Positions 25,119-36,779 of a stretch of DNA of 64,000 nt are shown here, one piece after another (positions within the stretch are counted from its first letter, which is position 1; every line of letters begins with the position of its first letter). The notes under the pieces were generated by a model. That model was not told the origin of the DNA and made no database searches. It saw only the letters and a list, made by a program, of their open reading frames with translations. The stretch covers positions 3,286,483-3,350,482 of the forward strand of contig JAJEKV010000071.1 of assembly GCA_021234155.1 (NCBI GenBank), in the 5' to 3' direction. A program made the translations under genes and the position numbers. Source of the stretch: Isoetes taiwanensis. Its lineage: Eukaryota; Streptophyta; Lycopodiopsida; Isoetales; Isoetaceae.

Positions 25119-25480
25119 CATGTGGTTATACCGTTCACCTAAGCAATGGCAAGAAAATTTTAAAACTTATACTTTCAAAATTTACAAATTCTCTAAATCT
25201 CCCTAATAGGCAACGCTCGCCTAAGCAATGGCAGCGTATCTTAAAAGCTATATTTTTTAAATTTCTAATTTTACAAATTCCCTAAAAATCTCCCTAGCGA
25301 GACTTGAACCCCCAATGGACGGGTTCTTTTTTCTTGTACTCAAAACATGTGTCATTTTACTTACTTTTGGTTTGGGGTTTTAAGGGGATGGTCATCATAT
25401 ATATGTCTTTTTATCAAAAAAAGTGCGTTGAGTACTTCTGAAGCAATAAATTCATTTATTATTTGATTCTGTTGGTTTTA
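25119..25480 (-). repeat. 3' flank of HKT: SINE-like tRNA B-box and a duplicated 75-bp unit
   Basis: CCTAAGCAATGGCA followed by ...TTTACAAATTC.CTAAA.ATCTCCCTA occurs twice (25137-25210 and 25219-25292). On the minus strand GGGTTCAAGTCTCGCTAG (25307-25290) fits a tRNA/RNA-polymerase-III B box, so this may be a tRNA-derived SINE lying over the HKT 3' end. The A box is not clear. Confidence 0.4.
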
Positions 25481-27353
25481 TCATTGGCCATGATGAATGT
25501 CTTTTGACACATTGCATTCTTTATTATGCATGTCCTCTATTTTGTCGGCAATATTTGGTATATAAGTAGAATGATAGGATTCAGGCAATGTAGTGGCTGC
25601 CACTATGATATCCCACAAACCCCTATGCCTTCCAAGAAACATCACTGTTATAATTAGCATCTTTCCTGGAACACTGAACAATCCAGACAAGGAAAATGGC
25701 ACATCTATGCAAGGTCTGGATGTGCTTAATTGGCAGCTGTAACCTACAGACAAACCTGAATTGCCATACCCACTGCAAAAGAGAAGAAGAATGTTAGAAC
25801 CTTCAAACTGGCAGGGGAGAAAAAAAAAATAAAAAAAAAAATAAAAATACGTTTTAAATCAAACCTGGCTACTTCAAAGATCACGTTGAAAATGGAGAAG
25901 TTAAGTCCATCGTGGACAATTTTTTTCCTCTCTAGAAGACAAAGCAAGAACAGGGCAATGGCCAAGTATGCAGACTCTCTTGCAAGTAACTTCCTGGACT
26001 GCCTCAAGATCTGCTTGTAGGTGCCTCGTTTCCAGTCCTTAGCTCTCATTCTGGTTTTTCTTCTTAAGAGAAAAACTGGATAGACTGCTATATACCTGGT
26101 TTAGTAGCACTTCAAGTTATACTCCTAAACACATATATGTAGAACTAGAAATAGAAATGAAAATATAGAAGTTGAACTCACATCATGACTGCAAATACTA
26201 CTAGCATGGCTGGAGAGAGTTGCCAAAAATTTACAATACCTACCCCTGCATTTCGAGTCGAGATGGATTGATAAATTGCTATTATAAACTTGTCTTTACT
26301 TTTTACTCCTTCCAATGCAGCACCATTCCATTCAGATAAGAGAAAGGTGAAGATCTGAAAACCATTGAGGCCCAAGATTGTTATGATAAGCCAGATCGTT
26401 TCTGTACGTGGAAAAAGATGGGCATAAAAGTTCTTTGGATGGTGAAGGAGGTACTCATATGCCACTCTGTTTTCCTTTTTAGAAAAACGATACAGAATCC
26501 AGATGATACCCCTGAGGCATGGGGCAAACATGGTGTTTCCCAGCAGTATCATGAAGCCAAGCCATAGCATCAGGAGTGAAGAAGTTCTAACTGCCATGAT
26601 ATTCTCATTAACAACAGAATAACCTGAATTATTGAACATCGACACGGATGCAACCCATGCAAAGAGTATATGGTTAACACCATTCTGCTCCAACACATGG
26701 CGTGCATGAGGGCTTAGCAGCACAAGAATTTGTGTTACCAGAAAACCTAAAACTTGTACTCCAATAATATAACCCAGAACCACTCTAGTAAGCAAAATCA
26801 CAGCGTCATGTTCAAGATAAAGAGACTGCACAGGCTCTGATACGCTCAAAGATCTTCGACAATCATGATATATTTCTTCATTCGGAGCATTGTCAAAACC
26901 CAAAAGCTTTTTAAAGAAAAACCTAAAACGTACTTGCCTTTCGTAAGTCAAAACCGCATCATGTGTTGGAGCTGATCCCGCATCCTGAGGGGCTTCAACA
27001 AGAGAATGATTTGGGGCCAAAAACTGAGGATCGGCTTCTTTGATTCTGCACCAAAGCATGTATCTTCTAACATATAGCAGGGCAAGGGAGGTAAGGATCT
27101 GACTACCCAGGATCATAAGGGTGGTTAGAACGAGGCCGTCGAAGGCAGTTTCTCCCTTTGCGAAGGTCGCCACAAGACCTGTTACGGTCCCAGCTGAGAC
27201 TGCATTGTAGAGTGCATCTATGAAGCTAATGGGTTTTGAAAAAGATTTTGGCACCCATAACAACAATGCCCCTACCATAGATATCGACATATAATATATG
27301 GACATTGATATACAATATTTAGCATGAACACTGTACTCTTCCTTCTTCTCCAT
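25481..27353 (-). CDS. HKT: HKT-type Na+/K+ transporter, three exons, 564 aa
   Basis: Proposed exons on the minus strand are 27353-26182, 26095-25865 and 25772-25481. Donors are GTGAGT and GTTTGA; acceptors are CCAG and TTGCAG. They join in frame to 1,695 bp including TGA. HKT/Trk proteins are plasma-membrane channels or transporters with four pore loops. All four are visible: SAGTVTGL, NNSGYSVVNEN, STRNAGVG and, across the second splice, SGYGNSGLSVGYSC. The first-filter residue, which is Ser in Na+-selective class I HKTs, aligns with Gly here, giving a G-G-G-G filter. By family knowledge this predicts K+ permeation. The second exon reads MYIAVYPVFLLRRK, SAYLAIALFLLCLLERKK and LNFSIFNVIFEV, as in other HKTs. 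The intron positions match the family pattern as I recall it. The start ATG (27353) is the first Met of the exon. A GTG-started extension is possible only on paper. Expression is unknown. Confidence 0.92.
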
Positions 27354-28282
27354 TGACTCAGTGATTGATGGAATTTTAACGTCCACGGGAAGCCGTAGCT
27401 CTTCGATTGATTATGTAACCTCGTTTTTTTTATGATTCCCATCTCTGTTTTACGTTTCCTATAAGTTTTTTTCATTCTTTTTGTCCATAGCTGTTTATTA
27501 TTCAAACTTAAAAATTGCATCATTAGGTTCCAATGAAGTGAGGATCAAATTTATTATTGAAGTGGAGGATCAAATTTACTGGCAGAATTTCACTTAGTAG
27601 AATCGCTTTTAAGTGCAAAATGGTATTTGTTTACAATATAAGTTGTTTCCGGTTTGCATTAGTGAAGGAATATTTGATGTTAGTTAAATGATGCTTGAAA
27701 AGTGGTGTCAACACTAAGTTTCTTAAAGCTTATTATCGTACCAAGTTGTTTCTAATTTGTACATGTAAAAGAATATTTGGTGCCAGTTGAATGGTGCTTG
27801 AAAATTGAAGTGTCACGACATTAAAGTTTCTTAAAGTCTTATCACTATGCAAGTGGAATCTATCCCTGCCAAAGAAAAAATAATACTAAAATAATAATAA
27901 ATTTCTATAGTTATGTGCCTAGTTCCAGATGGCAATGCCCCAATATGTGGTGTTATCTTGTTTTGTTTCTCAATTATCAATGATACTAGTATATATGGCC
28001 ATTTTCGCATTTCTTCAAAAGTAGAAAAAACCATACTTTATATAGTTGAGCTTTATACTCATTACAGGATCAAGATGTTCAATATATTTATAATAGTCCC
28101 GAGCTTCCTTGAGTAAGATAATAATAGAATATGATGTTATATAAATTTCTTTCAAATAAAGGTTGTGTTGATTTGTCGAAACAATTTGACAACTAAGAAA
28201 CCTTGCTTATTCTTATGATGAGTTGATGGGCTGAGCTTAAAGGTATTTTTCCTCCTTTATGGATACAAGAAACTTATCGCGG
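27354..28282. other. HKT upstream region, with a LINE-terminus-like word
   Basis: This is the likely promoter and 5' leader of HKT. At 27388-27374 (minus) ccgtggacgttaaaa matches the LINE 3' terminus at 15 of 15 positions, ending 20 bp before the ATG. 27600-27840 contains two similar passages (AAGTTGTTTC.G.TTTG..., TTTCTTAAAG.TTAT). No other gene is seen. Confidence 0.45.
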
Positions 28283-28510
28283 CGGCCTAGCGGCCGCTGC
28301 GAACGTTTCTCTTCACCAACTCATCTATACGTGGTAGAACATGCAGGATTTGAACCTACACTTTTTTTTTTTGCCCTTGTGTTCAGCGCCTGCACGATAG
28401 AAGGATGCTAAAACCATAACGACTATAGGATGCCCTCACGAACGTTTCTCCTCCCGGTCTTGTCTATTTTAAGCTACAACCTGCAGGAATTGAACCTGCA
28501 CATAACATTA
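28283..28510 (-). mobile_element. tRNA-like SINE fragments
   Basis: On the minus strand TATAGTCGTTATGGTTTTAGC resembles a tRNA A box, and GGTTCAAATCCTGCATG (about 28359-28343) a B box. They are separated by an A-run, so this is not a functional tRNA. A second B-box-like word, GGTTCAATTCCTGCA, lies at 28498-28484. Each copy is followed by AACGTTTCTC-rich sequence, making two related heads in tandem. A GC palindrome, GCGGCGGCCTAGCGGCCGC, is at 28279-28297. Confidence 0.5.
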
Positions 28511-29169
28511 TAAATAAGGTCATGTTATGCCGTAATATCATAATATGTAGCAATGCTTGCGAGCATAGCGAACTCCAACTGCAAGCATTACTCCACCTAG
28601 GCATATATAACAACTGACATCTCATGTAGCATTTCATGCACGGTCTACACAACAATAACCTACAGAATACAGCAAAACAAAAGCCACAATATAGTAGCAA
28701 AGCATCTACATGACAGGAACAACACGCAACGGCATTATCTAGCAAACACTGGCTATCAGCAATCATATCTACCAGGTCTGCAAAACTTAAACCCTACACT
28801 AGCGTATCTACCTTGCAGCTTGCTATCTTACGCATTTTTCAAGTATTATTAAATCCTTAGCTTGCTTCTAATCCGCCGCAAACATTTCTTTTGTCCTTCT
28901 TAGGGTATGTGCTTCATCCTCAACCAACCTACCCGAGCATTTCGATATGAGAGCCAAAATCAAGCTGATCAAGCAGGCTTCGACCTGCCTAATGTGATAT
29001 TCCTACTTTTGTTCTCATTTGTTGGTGCCAAGTCCTATTGACCTCTTATTTGATCAGCAAGTTGGGCTGTTATCTGGAAGGCCAGAAATGCTGACAGCCA
29101 ATACCAAATGCAAATATTGCAGGTTTATTGGCCCATTAATTATTTACGACTATTTTAATGGGCAATGGT
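28511..29169. other. Non-genic stretch
   Basis: Nothing is recognised. A 100-codon open frame at 28464-28766 (-) overlaps the SINE-like sequence and is rich in Cys and Leu without any family pattern. Confidence 0.45.
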
Positions 29170-29880
29170 TCTAATAACCATCAATGGAAAAGGTGAGCAC
29201 CCCTAATTCGGGTGGCTGGCTCACCAACGTGCAGAAAAACTTGTCTACAGATTTTGTGCCAGGTCGCTTTGCCACGCTGGCAAGAGTTTTGATAGAAGAG
29301 GCAGTGGAGATAATATGTTACAGGAGGGCCTGAAGGGGCAAGAGGCAGCATAACACCCATTTCAATTCTCCGCATCACTGCTTGAAAATTTCTTGGATCC
29401 GAGCAAGACCATGTTGATTCCACACTTGCCATTAAAATTTCATGCTTGGGCAACCCAAATTCTGAACAAATTCGACAGGAATCAGGTTCTAGAAAAAACA
29501 TTTTGCTCCAATTAAAGTCATCCTCTTCCCATTCAAGATTCCTAGAATTGTCGAATTGAAGAACATTATTAGGAGAGCCAGGGGCAATGACAGGGAAAGT
29601 TTAGCAGAGAACAGGCAAATTTTGGGCAACAAAAGGATGAGCAAGCAATCGGATAGTAGTCCATTGATCAGAAGGCTGTGCAAAGACATTTTTCAAAAAC
29701 TCCTGCCCTTTAGCAGATAAAGAACATGGGAATTCTGGGATTTCATCAGAACATTCAATCTGATACAGAACCACGAAAGGTTTAGCGATATAATCCCAAG
29801 AAACTCTACCTGTAAATATTTCGATTAGTGTTCAAGCCATACACCATATATCGGAAGCAGAGCCACAGCCGGAATCTCTA
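29170..29880 (-). pseudogene. MAPKKK-like protein kinase pseudogene (3' half)
   Basis: Minus-strand translation gives SDIWCMA-stop-TLIEIFTGRVSW, KPFVVLYQIECSDEIPEFP, LSAKGQEFLKNVFAQ and TTIRLLAHPFVAQNLPVLC. These are subdomains IX to XI of a plant MAPKKK-type kinase (family pattern SDIWSLGCT.IEM, and R-W..-LL-HPF), followed by a C-terminal tail including CSEFGLPKHE. The stop after CMA, a missing residue in the conserved R-W motif (here DQW) and a stop after LC show it is non-functional. The ATP-binding and catalytic-loop half is absent: the sequence before 29880 does not continue it. Confidence 0.75.
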
Positions 29881-30198
29881 GTTGCTGACATGATTTCTCA
29901 AACAATATTGCATGTTGCTGAAGCAGAAATCCATAGATTGGGTTTAGAAATCCATAAGTTAGATTGAGGAAGCCATCGATTGGGCTGAGACCTACAGATT
30001 GGCCCGAGAAACCCACCAATTGGGCTGGGAAATCCGAACCAGTTGCCTAGAAACCCATGTACTTGCCTAGAAAGATCAAGGAGTTTTGCTTGAGAAACAC
30101 ACCAATTTCGCTAATTCGTACACAGATCCATTGAAGAAGGCCTCTGTTTTGGTTCATGCAAATTGCAAAGCAAGGAACCAGGATTGCTTGCCAACTAC
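29881..30198. other. Non-genic stretch before duplication copy 2
   Basis: 29930-30050 is a degenerate array of words like GAAATCCATAGATTGGG and GAAACCCACCAATTGGG at roughly 24-bp spacing. No gene. Confidence 0.5.
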
Positions 30199-30631
30199 AA
30201 TACCAACTACAATAGTTCAACAAGAGTGCAATACTAAAAAAAATAGTAAAATATAACTATGGAATATCCAAAAACAATGTTCAGGCAAAGGGTATTCCAT
30301 TGTTTCCATAAAAGATATCCATTTCTATAACAACCTAGATTTGCCATCCATGATATTATAATTCCAACAGTTCTCTGTCTGAGGTACATGCCAACAACAC
30401 GACTAAAGAAAAATTACAGCAGTAAAAAGAACAAATTGTGCATATGCAAAGGCAACAAATACACAATATATGCATGCTCCTGAAATTAAAGCAGTAGACA
30501 GGCAATTTGTGCATATTCCTGAAGGGAAGGAGTAACCACATTGCCTCACAAAGCCTAGAGATGGATTTAAACCCAAAGTATTTCGAGATGGATTTAATTT
30601 CAAAACAATTACGCATGGATACCTGATTTAA

Positions 30632-31148
<517 letters not shown>

Positions 31149-31284
31149 TACTTTGGGTTTCAATCCATCTCTAGATACTTTGCAATTTAGAGGTCTGTTG
31201 GAAATTGCAAGAATGCAACTACCCTTTGAAGAAGGTTTTCAGGTAATTTGGAGTTTATATATGGCATTGAAGCAACATATTTAA

Positions 31285-32786
31285 CTGCTTGTAAAAATGC
31301 TTTTGCTTTTGCCAAGGTCCTTTCATAGTGAAGGAGATTGACAAAGGGCTACAGAGAAATAGAAGCACCATCAAATAATAGATTGATAGATCTAAACTAT
31401 TTAAGAAAAGACAAAATGCTGCTAGTGTTTACTGATCAAATGCAAAGGATAAATGCAAAAAAAAGGATTCTAAACACACTTGGAGACGAACATCAGATAA
31501 AGAGAGAAGAATGGAAGACCTTACCCAATGGAGAGATTCCGCCGGACCAGCTGCGTCTTCGTCACCATTGTCACTATTAACAACCTTAACCGTGCTTGAT
31601 ACCGGGGGATAAATTTCCAATACGTTTTGTTAAGAATTTTCACATGCTGTTAGGGTTTAGCATAACCAAAACAAGTATGAATCGTGGTTAGATTAAAATT
31701 TAACCTAACCAGCTACGTTAAACCTTAACACCTTTGATTTTAACCTAAAATTTGGGTGGGGCATTTTCTGCCCCATCCGCCAATATCTGTGTGCCATGTG
31801 GCACAAATTCTTTCCAAGAATTAGTGATTCTTGCAGGCCATTTTTCAAGAATCAGTGATTCTTCTTAGTCAGCTTGGAAATATTTTTCAGTGAAATCTTG
31901 GAGGTTACAATCAAATCAAATGAAATATTACAATCAAATAAAATATTATACAATTCATTCAAAATTCCACATCCTTTGCATTCAAATCTGAGTCTGTTCA
32001 GATACATCGTAGGCGCTCTAATTGAAAATGGGATCAAAAGAAAGATCAGGCACAGGCGCCTCAGAAAATGGCAAGAACAAGCGGATCCGAGATGCCTAGA
32101 GCCTTGGCGTCATGTCGAAGCCATAGCCGGAGCTCGGCTAGCCAGAGAAAAATAGTGCAGTGAAATGGTGATGTGGCATAGAAAATGCCCTCTCCACCCC
32201 CCCAAATTTCACGTTCCACCAATCTTACACCAATATTTTGTTTGTGTATCGGGAATTCTGGCCTAGAAAATTTGCCGACGCGCGTCGGCCAATTTTTTAT
32301 GCCAGAATATTCCCTCCACACAAACATTATGTATACACGGAAATTATTTACGAGGCATGCGGGCCGTTATGTGTTATTACCCTTGGTTCATTACACGAAC
32401 GACACACCGAGAAGACCAGAAGACCGACCTGGAAAGAAACATTTTTTCCATGCGGTAGAATTACGAAAGCTCATACAGATAGTAGGCACAACTTCTCTGT
32501 CGACTTAGATCCGGCTTCCAGATATGACGATAAGATGCAATGCCGTTTTGCAGCAAAAGGAAGTCGTTATGCACTCCGATGGCTTTGCTTGTAAAAGTTC
32601 GAGCTTTTCTATGCAATGTAAGGTTCTTTGTATTGTCGTTTTGTTTTATTGGTCACATAAAAAGTGTGCTAGTATTTTCAGGCCACCATTGCACGGGCAC
32701 AATCTGGTGGGGCTTCAGCAAGGTATGCGTCATCTGAAATTTTACCATGATCATTTGGGCAATGAGGTTAACTGTTACGCTTTTGA
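31285..32786. other. Non-genic stretch upstream of the PPR gene
   Basis: Same sequence as 3180-4738 without the 43-bp tandem units. It should contain the PPR promoter or leader, but no TATA or initiator could be singled out. An in-frame TGA directly precedes the PPR ATG. Confidence 0.5.
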
Positions 32787-34544
32787 ATGATAAATGGAAA
32801 TTTCAGGAAACTGGATATAATCTGCAATTTGATAGAATTGGACGAATCCCTAGATTTAGTGGAACAAAGGAAAGCAGGTATATCTAGAAATAACGCATAT
32901 GCTCTCCTCATTAAATGTTGCAAAACAGATTTGGAATGTATAAAGAGAGTCCAGTCCCTTCTCGTTCAAACTGCACTTGATTCCGTGTCTTGTTTGGGCG
33001 ATCAACTTATTCGCATGTTTGCATCTTGTGGATGTCTAGCTGAAGCAAAGCTAGCATTTAACAAGGTTCTAGAACCAAGTGTGTATACATGGAGTATAAT
33101 TATTCTTGCTCATGCTGATCATGGGGAGGCTGATACTGCCCTTGATTTATATCAGAGAATGGAACTGTCAGATGTGGAGAGTAATGAATATGTTTATGTT
33201 GCTGTTCTTAAGGCTTGCACACTTATGTGCGCCCTGCAACAGGGGAGGCTACTTCACAAGCACATCATATGTAGTGGGCTACAACCTAATATATTTGTCG
33301 GGAGTTCATTGGTTGATCTTTATGTAAAATGTGGGAAGTTGGAGGAGGCACATCATGTTTTGAACAAATTACCCAACCGAAATGTGGTGTCATGGAATGC
33401 AATGATTAACGGGTATAGCCAGAATGGAGATGGTGTTTTGGCATTGAAATGCTTTCATAAGATGGAGGACGAAGGAATAAAGGCAAATGCAATGACGTAC
33501 TCAAGCATACTGAAAGCCTGTGGTAATAGTGGGGATATAAATACTGGTAAGCATATCCATAGGCAGATGCTTGAAGATGGGCTTGAGTGTGATGTTATCT
33601 TGGGAAGTGCTTTAGTTGATATGTATGCTAAATGTGGTGAGTTAGAAGAAGCACGGAGGATTTTTGATATTTTACCAAACCAAAATATCGTAACATGGGG
33701 TGCAATGATCGCAGGTTATGCCCAGCATAATCAAGGTCTTTTTGCCCTGGAATGTTTTGAAAACATGAAACTAGGAGGCATACAGCCAAATGAACTGACA
33801 TTTGCAAGCAGTCTGAAGGCATGTGGCAGCATAGGTTGCATAGAGCAAGGTAAATGCATGCACGACGAAATTGTCAAAATTGGGCTTCAAACAGACATGG
33901 CTGTAGGATGTGCCCTTGTTGATATGTATGCGAAGTGTGGCAACCTGGAAAAAGCACAAGAAGTTTTCGTCAAATTGCCCAATCGGAATGTTGTGACCTG
34001 GGGTGCGATGGTTTCAGGATATGCCCAGCATGGAGAAGGCCTCCTTGCTCTGGAATGTTTTAACGTCATGAAGCAGGAAGGTATAACACCAGATGCTGGC
34101 ATGTTCACAAATATTCTCAATGCCTGCAGCCGTGCAGGCCTTGTAGAGGAAGGCCGCCTTTATTTTAAGTCTATGTTGGAGCAGCATTGCATAGCAGCAG
34201 ATGAATCTCATCATAATTGCATGATCGACCTCTTGGCTCATGCAGGATGTTTAAGTGAAGCTGAACATCTGCTTCAAACATATATGCAGCAAGACGTTGT
34301 TGGTTGGACTACCCTCCTAACTGCTTGTAAGACATATAATAATCTGGAATTAGGGAAGCAGTGTTTTGACAAAGTTTGCCACTTGGATTCATCGTGCACT
34401 GCAGCATATGTGCTGCTATCGAACATCTATCACGCTAATTACATGAATGTTGATGCTGCTAGAATGATTAGGCTTGGGAAATGTTTAATTTCCCGCAAAA
34501 GGCTTATTGAGGTTGAAGTATACCATGGTGTTGGTGAGGACTGA
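32787..34544 (+). CDS. PLS-class pentatricopeptide repeat protein, 585 aa, intact
   Basis: PPR proteins bind organellar RNA base by base and serve in editing, splicing or stability; the PLS class is mostly linked to C-to-U or U-to-C editing. The protein has about 12 tandem P, L and S repeats from residue ~35. Clear examples are LPNRNVVSWNAMINGYSQNG, ECDVILGSALVDMYAKCGEL and LPNRNVVTWGAMVSGYAQHG. Near the C terminus, WTTLLTACKTYNNLELGK and AYVLLSNIY are E1-like. It ends in IEVEVYHGVGED, where an E2/DYW tail would begin, so the deaminase-like DYW domain is absent and the protein is E-type or truncated. No transit peptide is evident from the first ATG. An in-frame TGA lies immediately upstream, and ATTTCAG at 32806-32812 could be a splice acceptor, so an upstream exon with the targeting peptide is possible. 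Its duplicate (4739-6456) is broken. Confidence 0.9.
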   Translation: MINGNFRKLDIICNLIELDESLDLVEQRKAGISRNNAYALLIKCCKTDLECIKRVQSLLVQTALDSVSCLGDQLIRMFASCGCLAEAKLAFNKVLEPSVYTWSIIILAHADHGEADTALDLYQRMELSDVESNEYVYVAVLKACTLMCALQQGRLLHKHIICSGLQPNIFVGSSLVDLYVKCGKLEEAHHVLNKLPNRNVVSWNAMINGYSQNGDGVLALKCFHKMEDEGIKANAMTYSSILKACGNSGDINTGKHIHRQMLEDGLECDVILGSALVDMYAKCGELEEARRIFDILPNQNIVTWGAMIAGYAQHNQGLFALECFENMKLGGIQPNELTFASSLKACGSIGCIEQGKCMHDEIVKIGLQTDMAVGCALVDMYAKCGNLEKAQEVFVKLPNRNVVTWGAMVSGYAQHGEGLLALECFNVMKQEGITPDAGMFTNILNACSRAGLVEEGRLYFKSMLEQHCIAADESHHNCMIDLLAHAGCLSEAEHLLQTYMQQDVVGWTTLLTACKTYNNLELGKQCFDKVCHLDSSCTAAYVLLSNIYHANYMNVDAARMIRLGKCLISRKRLIEVEVYHGVGED

Positions 34545-36542
34545 GGCTCTTCTTCAACAGTGATCCTTCAAACTAAATGAGCTGGAGAAGGTAAGCATAT
34601 TAGGTTCCTAGTCTGAAGCTTCTAGATTACTTGAATTAAACATAAAGTCAAGGCTCCTTTTGAACAGTGATCCTTTAAACTAAATGGATTATAGTGCTGG
34701 AGAAGGTAAGCATAATAGGTTCCTAGTCTGAAGCTTCTAGATTACTTGAATTGAATATGAAGTCAAGGCTATTTCTTGTGAGTCTCTGAGACCTAAGCCT
34801 TCCTGCTGGAGAGAATCAATGCTAGTTCTGGACAATGATCTACGTATGCTGGATATGGTTGTAAACTGCAGCAAGTTGGTCTGCATTTGAGCCTTGGTTT
34901 TAAAGATGTTGAGTGCTGCTTCTACAGATTGACCATCCTATTCCAGATGTGAAAGAAGTTTGAGGAGAGTAAAAATTGATAACTGAATAGGCTCTTTAAT
35001 TGTGAATAAGGCAGCAGCATTGATTCCGTAGTAAATGCAATGCTATGTAAGTCAGATAATCTTCTTGTCCATTAAGTTGCTTCAAACAGTGTTGGCTTAA
35101 ACTCAATTTTAGCACAGTTTTCGTTTTGCAGCCCCGTCTTGATTTTCAGATTGTATGGTTGGGATTTATGCCACTTTAGGAAGGGGGCTGTAAAACAAAA
35201 GTGTCCCAAAATTTGTGGCTCTCTTGAAAGAGGTGAATGACGAGTTCTCGGTTCATCACCCCTAGGCTTAAAGTCTTATATTTGCAATACAAATGTAGGG
35301 GATTTCAAATGATTGCTCGCCTTAGACTAGAAAATGGTTTTGGAAGGAGTAATTTGCATGAGAAAAAACTTTCTTTCTGGCGGCTGCCAGCTGACTTGGC
35401 GGGCCGCGAGTGGCATAGCCACGAGCGGCGCCGCCATGTCAGCTGGCGGCCGCCAAAAAAATTTAAGCGAAATTTTTTTTCTCGTGCAAATTCCCTTCGA
35501 AATTTCAATCAACTTGAAATTTTGCCCTTTCTTGAGGCTCGAATGCCCTTCCGATTTGTAGCAGTTTTGTTCTTATCTTTGCTTTAAGAAGTTCCTTGGA
35601 TTTTGATGAAGCTTGGGCGCAGTAGAGGCTAGTGCAGGCCGGAGCTTTTGAGTGCAGTATTAGAAGATGACACAGGTTGAAGATCAATGAATCGGCTCAA
35701 GAAATAGAGATCGGCTAAAGAAAGAAATAGAAATCGGCTAAAGAAGAAATCGGCTGAAGAAATAGAGGAAAGAAATAGAGATGTAGGCTGGCGCCGCCCA
35801 AAAATTCAGCACGCAATCAACAGGGTATTTCGCTTTATAAAAACCGGATCAAAAGGGCTATAATTTCAAGGTGGTTGAAATTTCGGTGCTATAATTGTAT
35901 GTTGTATGGGATGCTGCTGCTCAATGTGCTCTTTCAGTTCAATTTAATTGCTTATAACATAACAACGATATAAATAATGCAAACATTCCAGTTGCCTCTT
36001 AAAGTTTAAGACAGTTCAATACTTGATGTTCAATTCTAGCTTACAACCGTTTTCTAGTGGACAATGCTATTAATTCAAATTTCATTTTGTACCTAGCAGC
36101 AACAGATTTGCAGTTGAATGTTTCATCAAATTAGGAATTGAATACTCCAAGATAATCACATTGGCATTAAAACAAACCAAATTATGTGAATTCGATGGAA
36201 TTCAAGGGATGCAACTCTTGCTCGAAGTTGAAAGTCAATAGGGTGACCAAATATCCCAATAGCAACGTTGTAAGATGGACTCAACATAATAGATTAGACA
36301 TTCAAACCACAAACAATCACCCCAAGAACACCTAAGCAGCAATATGGACTCAACATTCAAAAAATAACCCCATTGGCTTGATGGGCATCAAAAGTGATAT
36401 GTCTCTAATTTCTCTGTATTGGGTTGTCCTAAATTGCAATTTATGTCTAGAATTGCAATCTAGTTCAAGTTCATGGCCAAATGAGTCTCCACAGGGACAA
36501 TCGCAATAGTTGCTGGAGGTGCTACAACTATGCCCATATAAG
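34545..36542. other. Non-genic stretch downstream of the PPR gene
   Basis: 3' UTR-like sequence with the ~107-bp tandem pair (34559-34768), the foldback element (35351-35492), the ATCGGCTAAAGAA repeats (35690-35780) and no other gene. It ends at the transposon target AAAT (36543-36546). Confidence 0.5.
35351..35492. mobile_element. 142-bp foldback element / MITE (complete copy)
   Basis: The arms run AATTTGCATGAGAAAAAA ... GGCGGCTGCCAGCTGAC ... GCCGCGAGTGGC, then a 3-bp loop ATA (35415-35417), then GCCACGAGCGGC ... GTCAGCTGGCGGCCGCC ... CTCGTGCAAATT. Almost the whole unit pairs with itself. Copy 1 retains only the outer arms. Confidence 0.8.
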
Positions 36543-36546
36543 AAAT

Positions 36547-36571
36547 AAGTCGTATTTAATTAAAGTGGGAC
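36547..36571 (+). repeat. Outer transposon, left terminal inverted repeat
   Basis: 25 bp, itself containing the palindrome TTTAATTAAA. Followed by a subterminal GGGACTCATTCCATTCCCAC hairpin. Confidence 0.93.
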
Positions 36572-36779
36572 TCATTCCATTCCCACTTTTTTCCGGAACC
36601 CTGTTAATTTACACAAAAAGGAGCACCCCGACCCGAAAACTATCCTTAATTCGAATTTTTGAATAAAACTCTGCATTCAAGCTTTGCTGCAGTTTTCTCT
36701 GGTTAGCGAGTCGAGAACAAGAACAATGCAACTGAAACAAAGGAAATTCATTAAAGTTTGAAACCAAAGATCTAGTTGA

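Noticed and set aside
27353-27386. HKT start at an upstream GTG (27386)
   Set aside because: Non-ATG start, and the codons lie within the LINE-terminus-like word; the ATG at 27353 fits the family N terminus.
28340-28445. A functional tRNA gene
   Set aside because: A-box and B-box words exist, but an A-run interrupts the region between them and no cloverleaf or acceptor stem forms.
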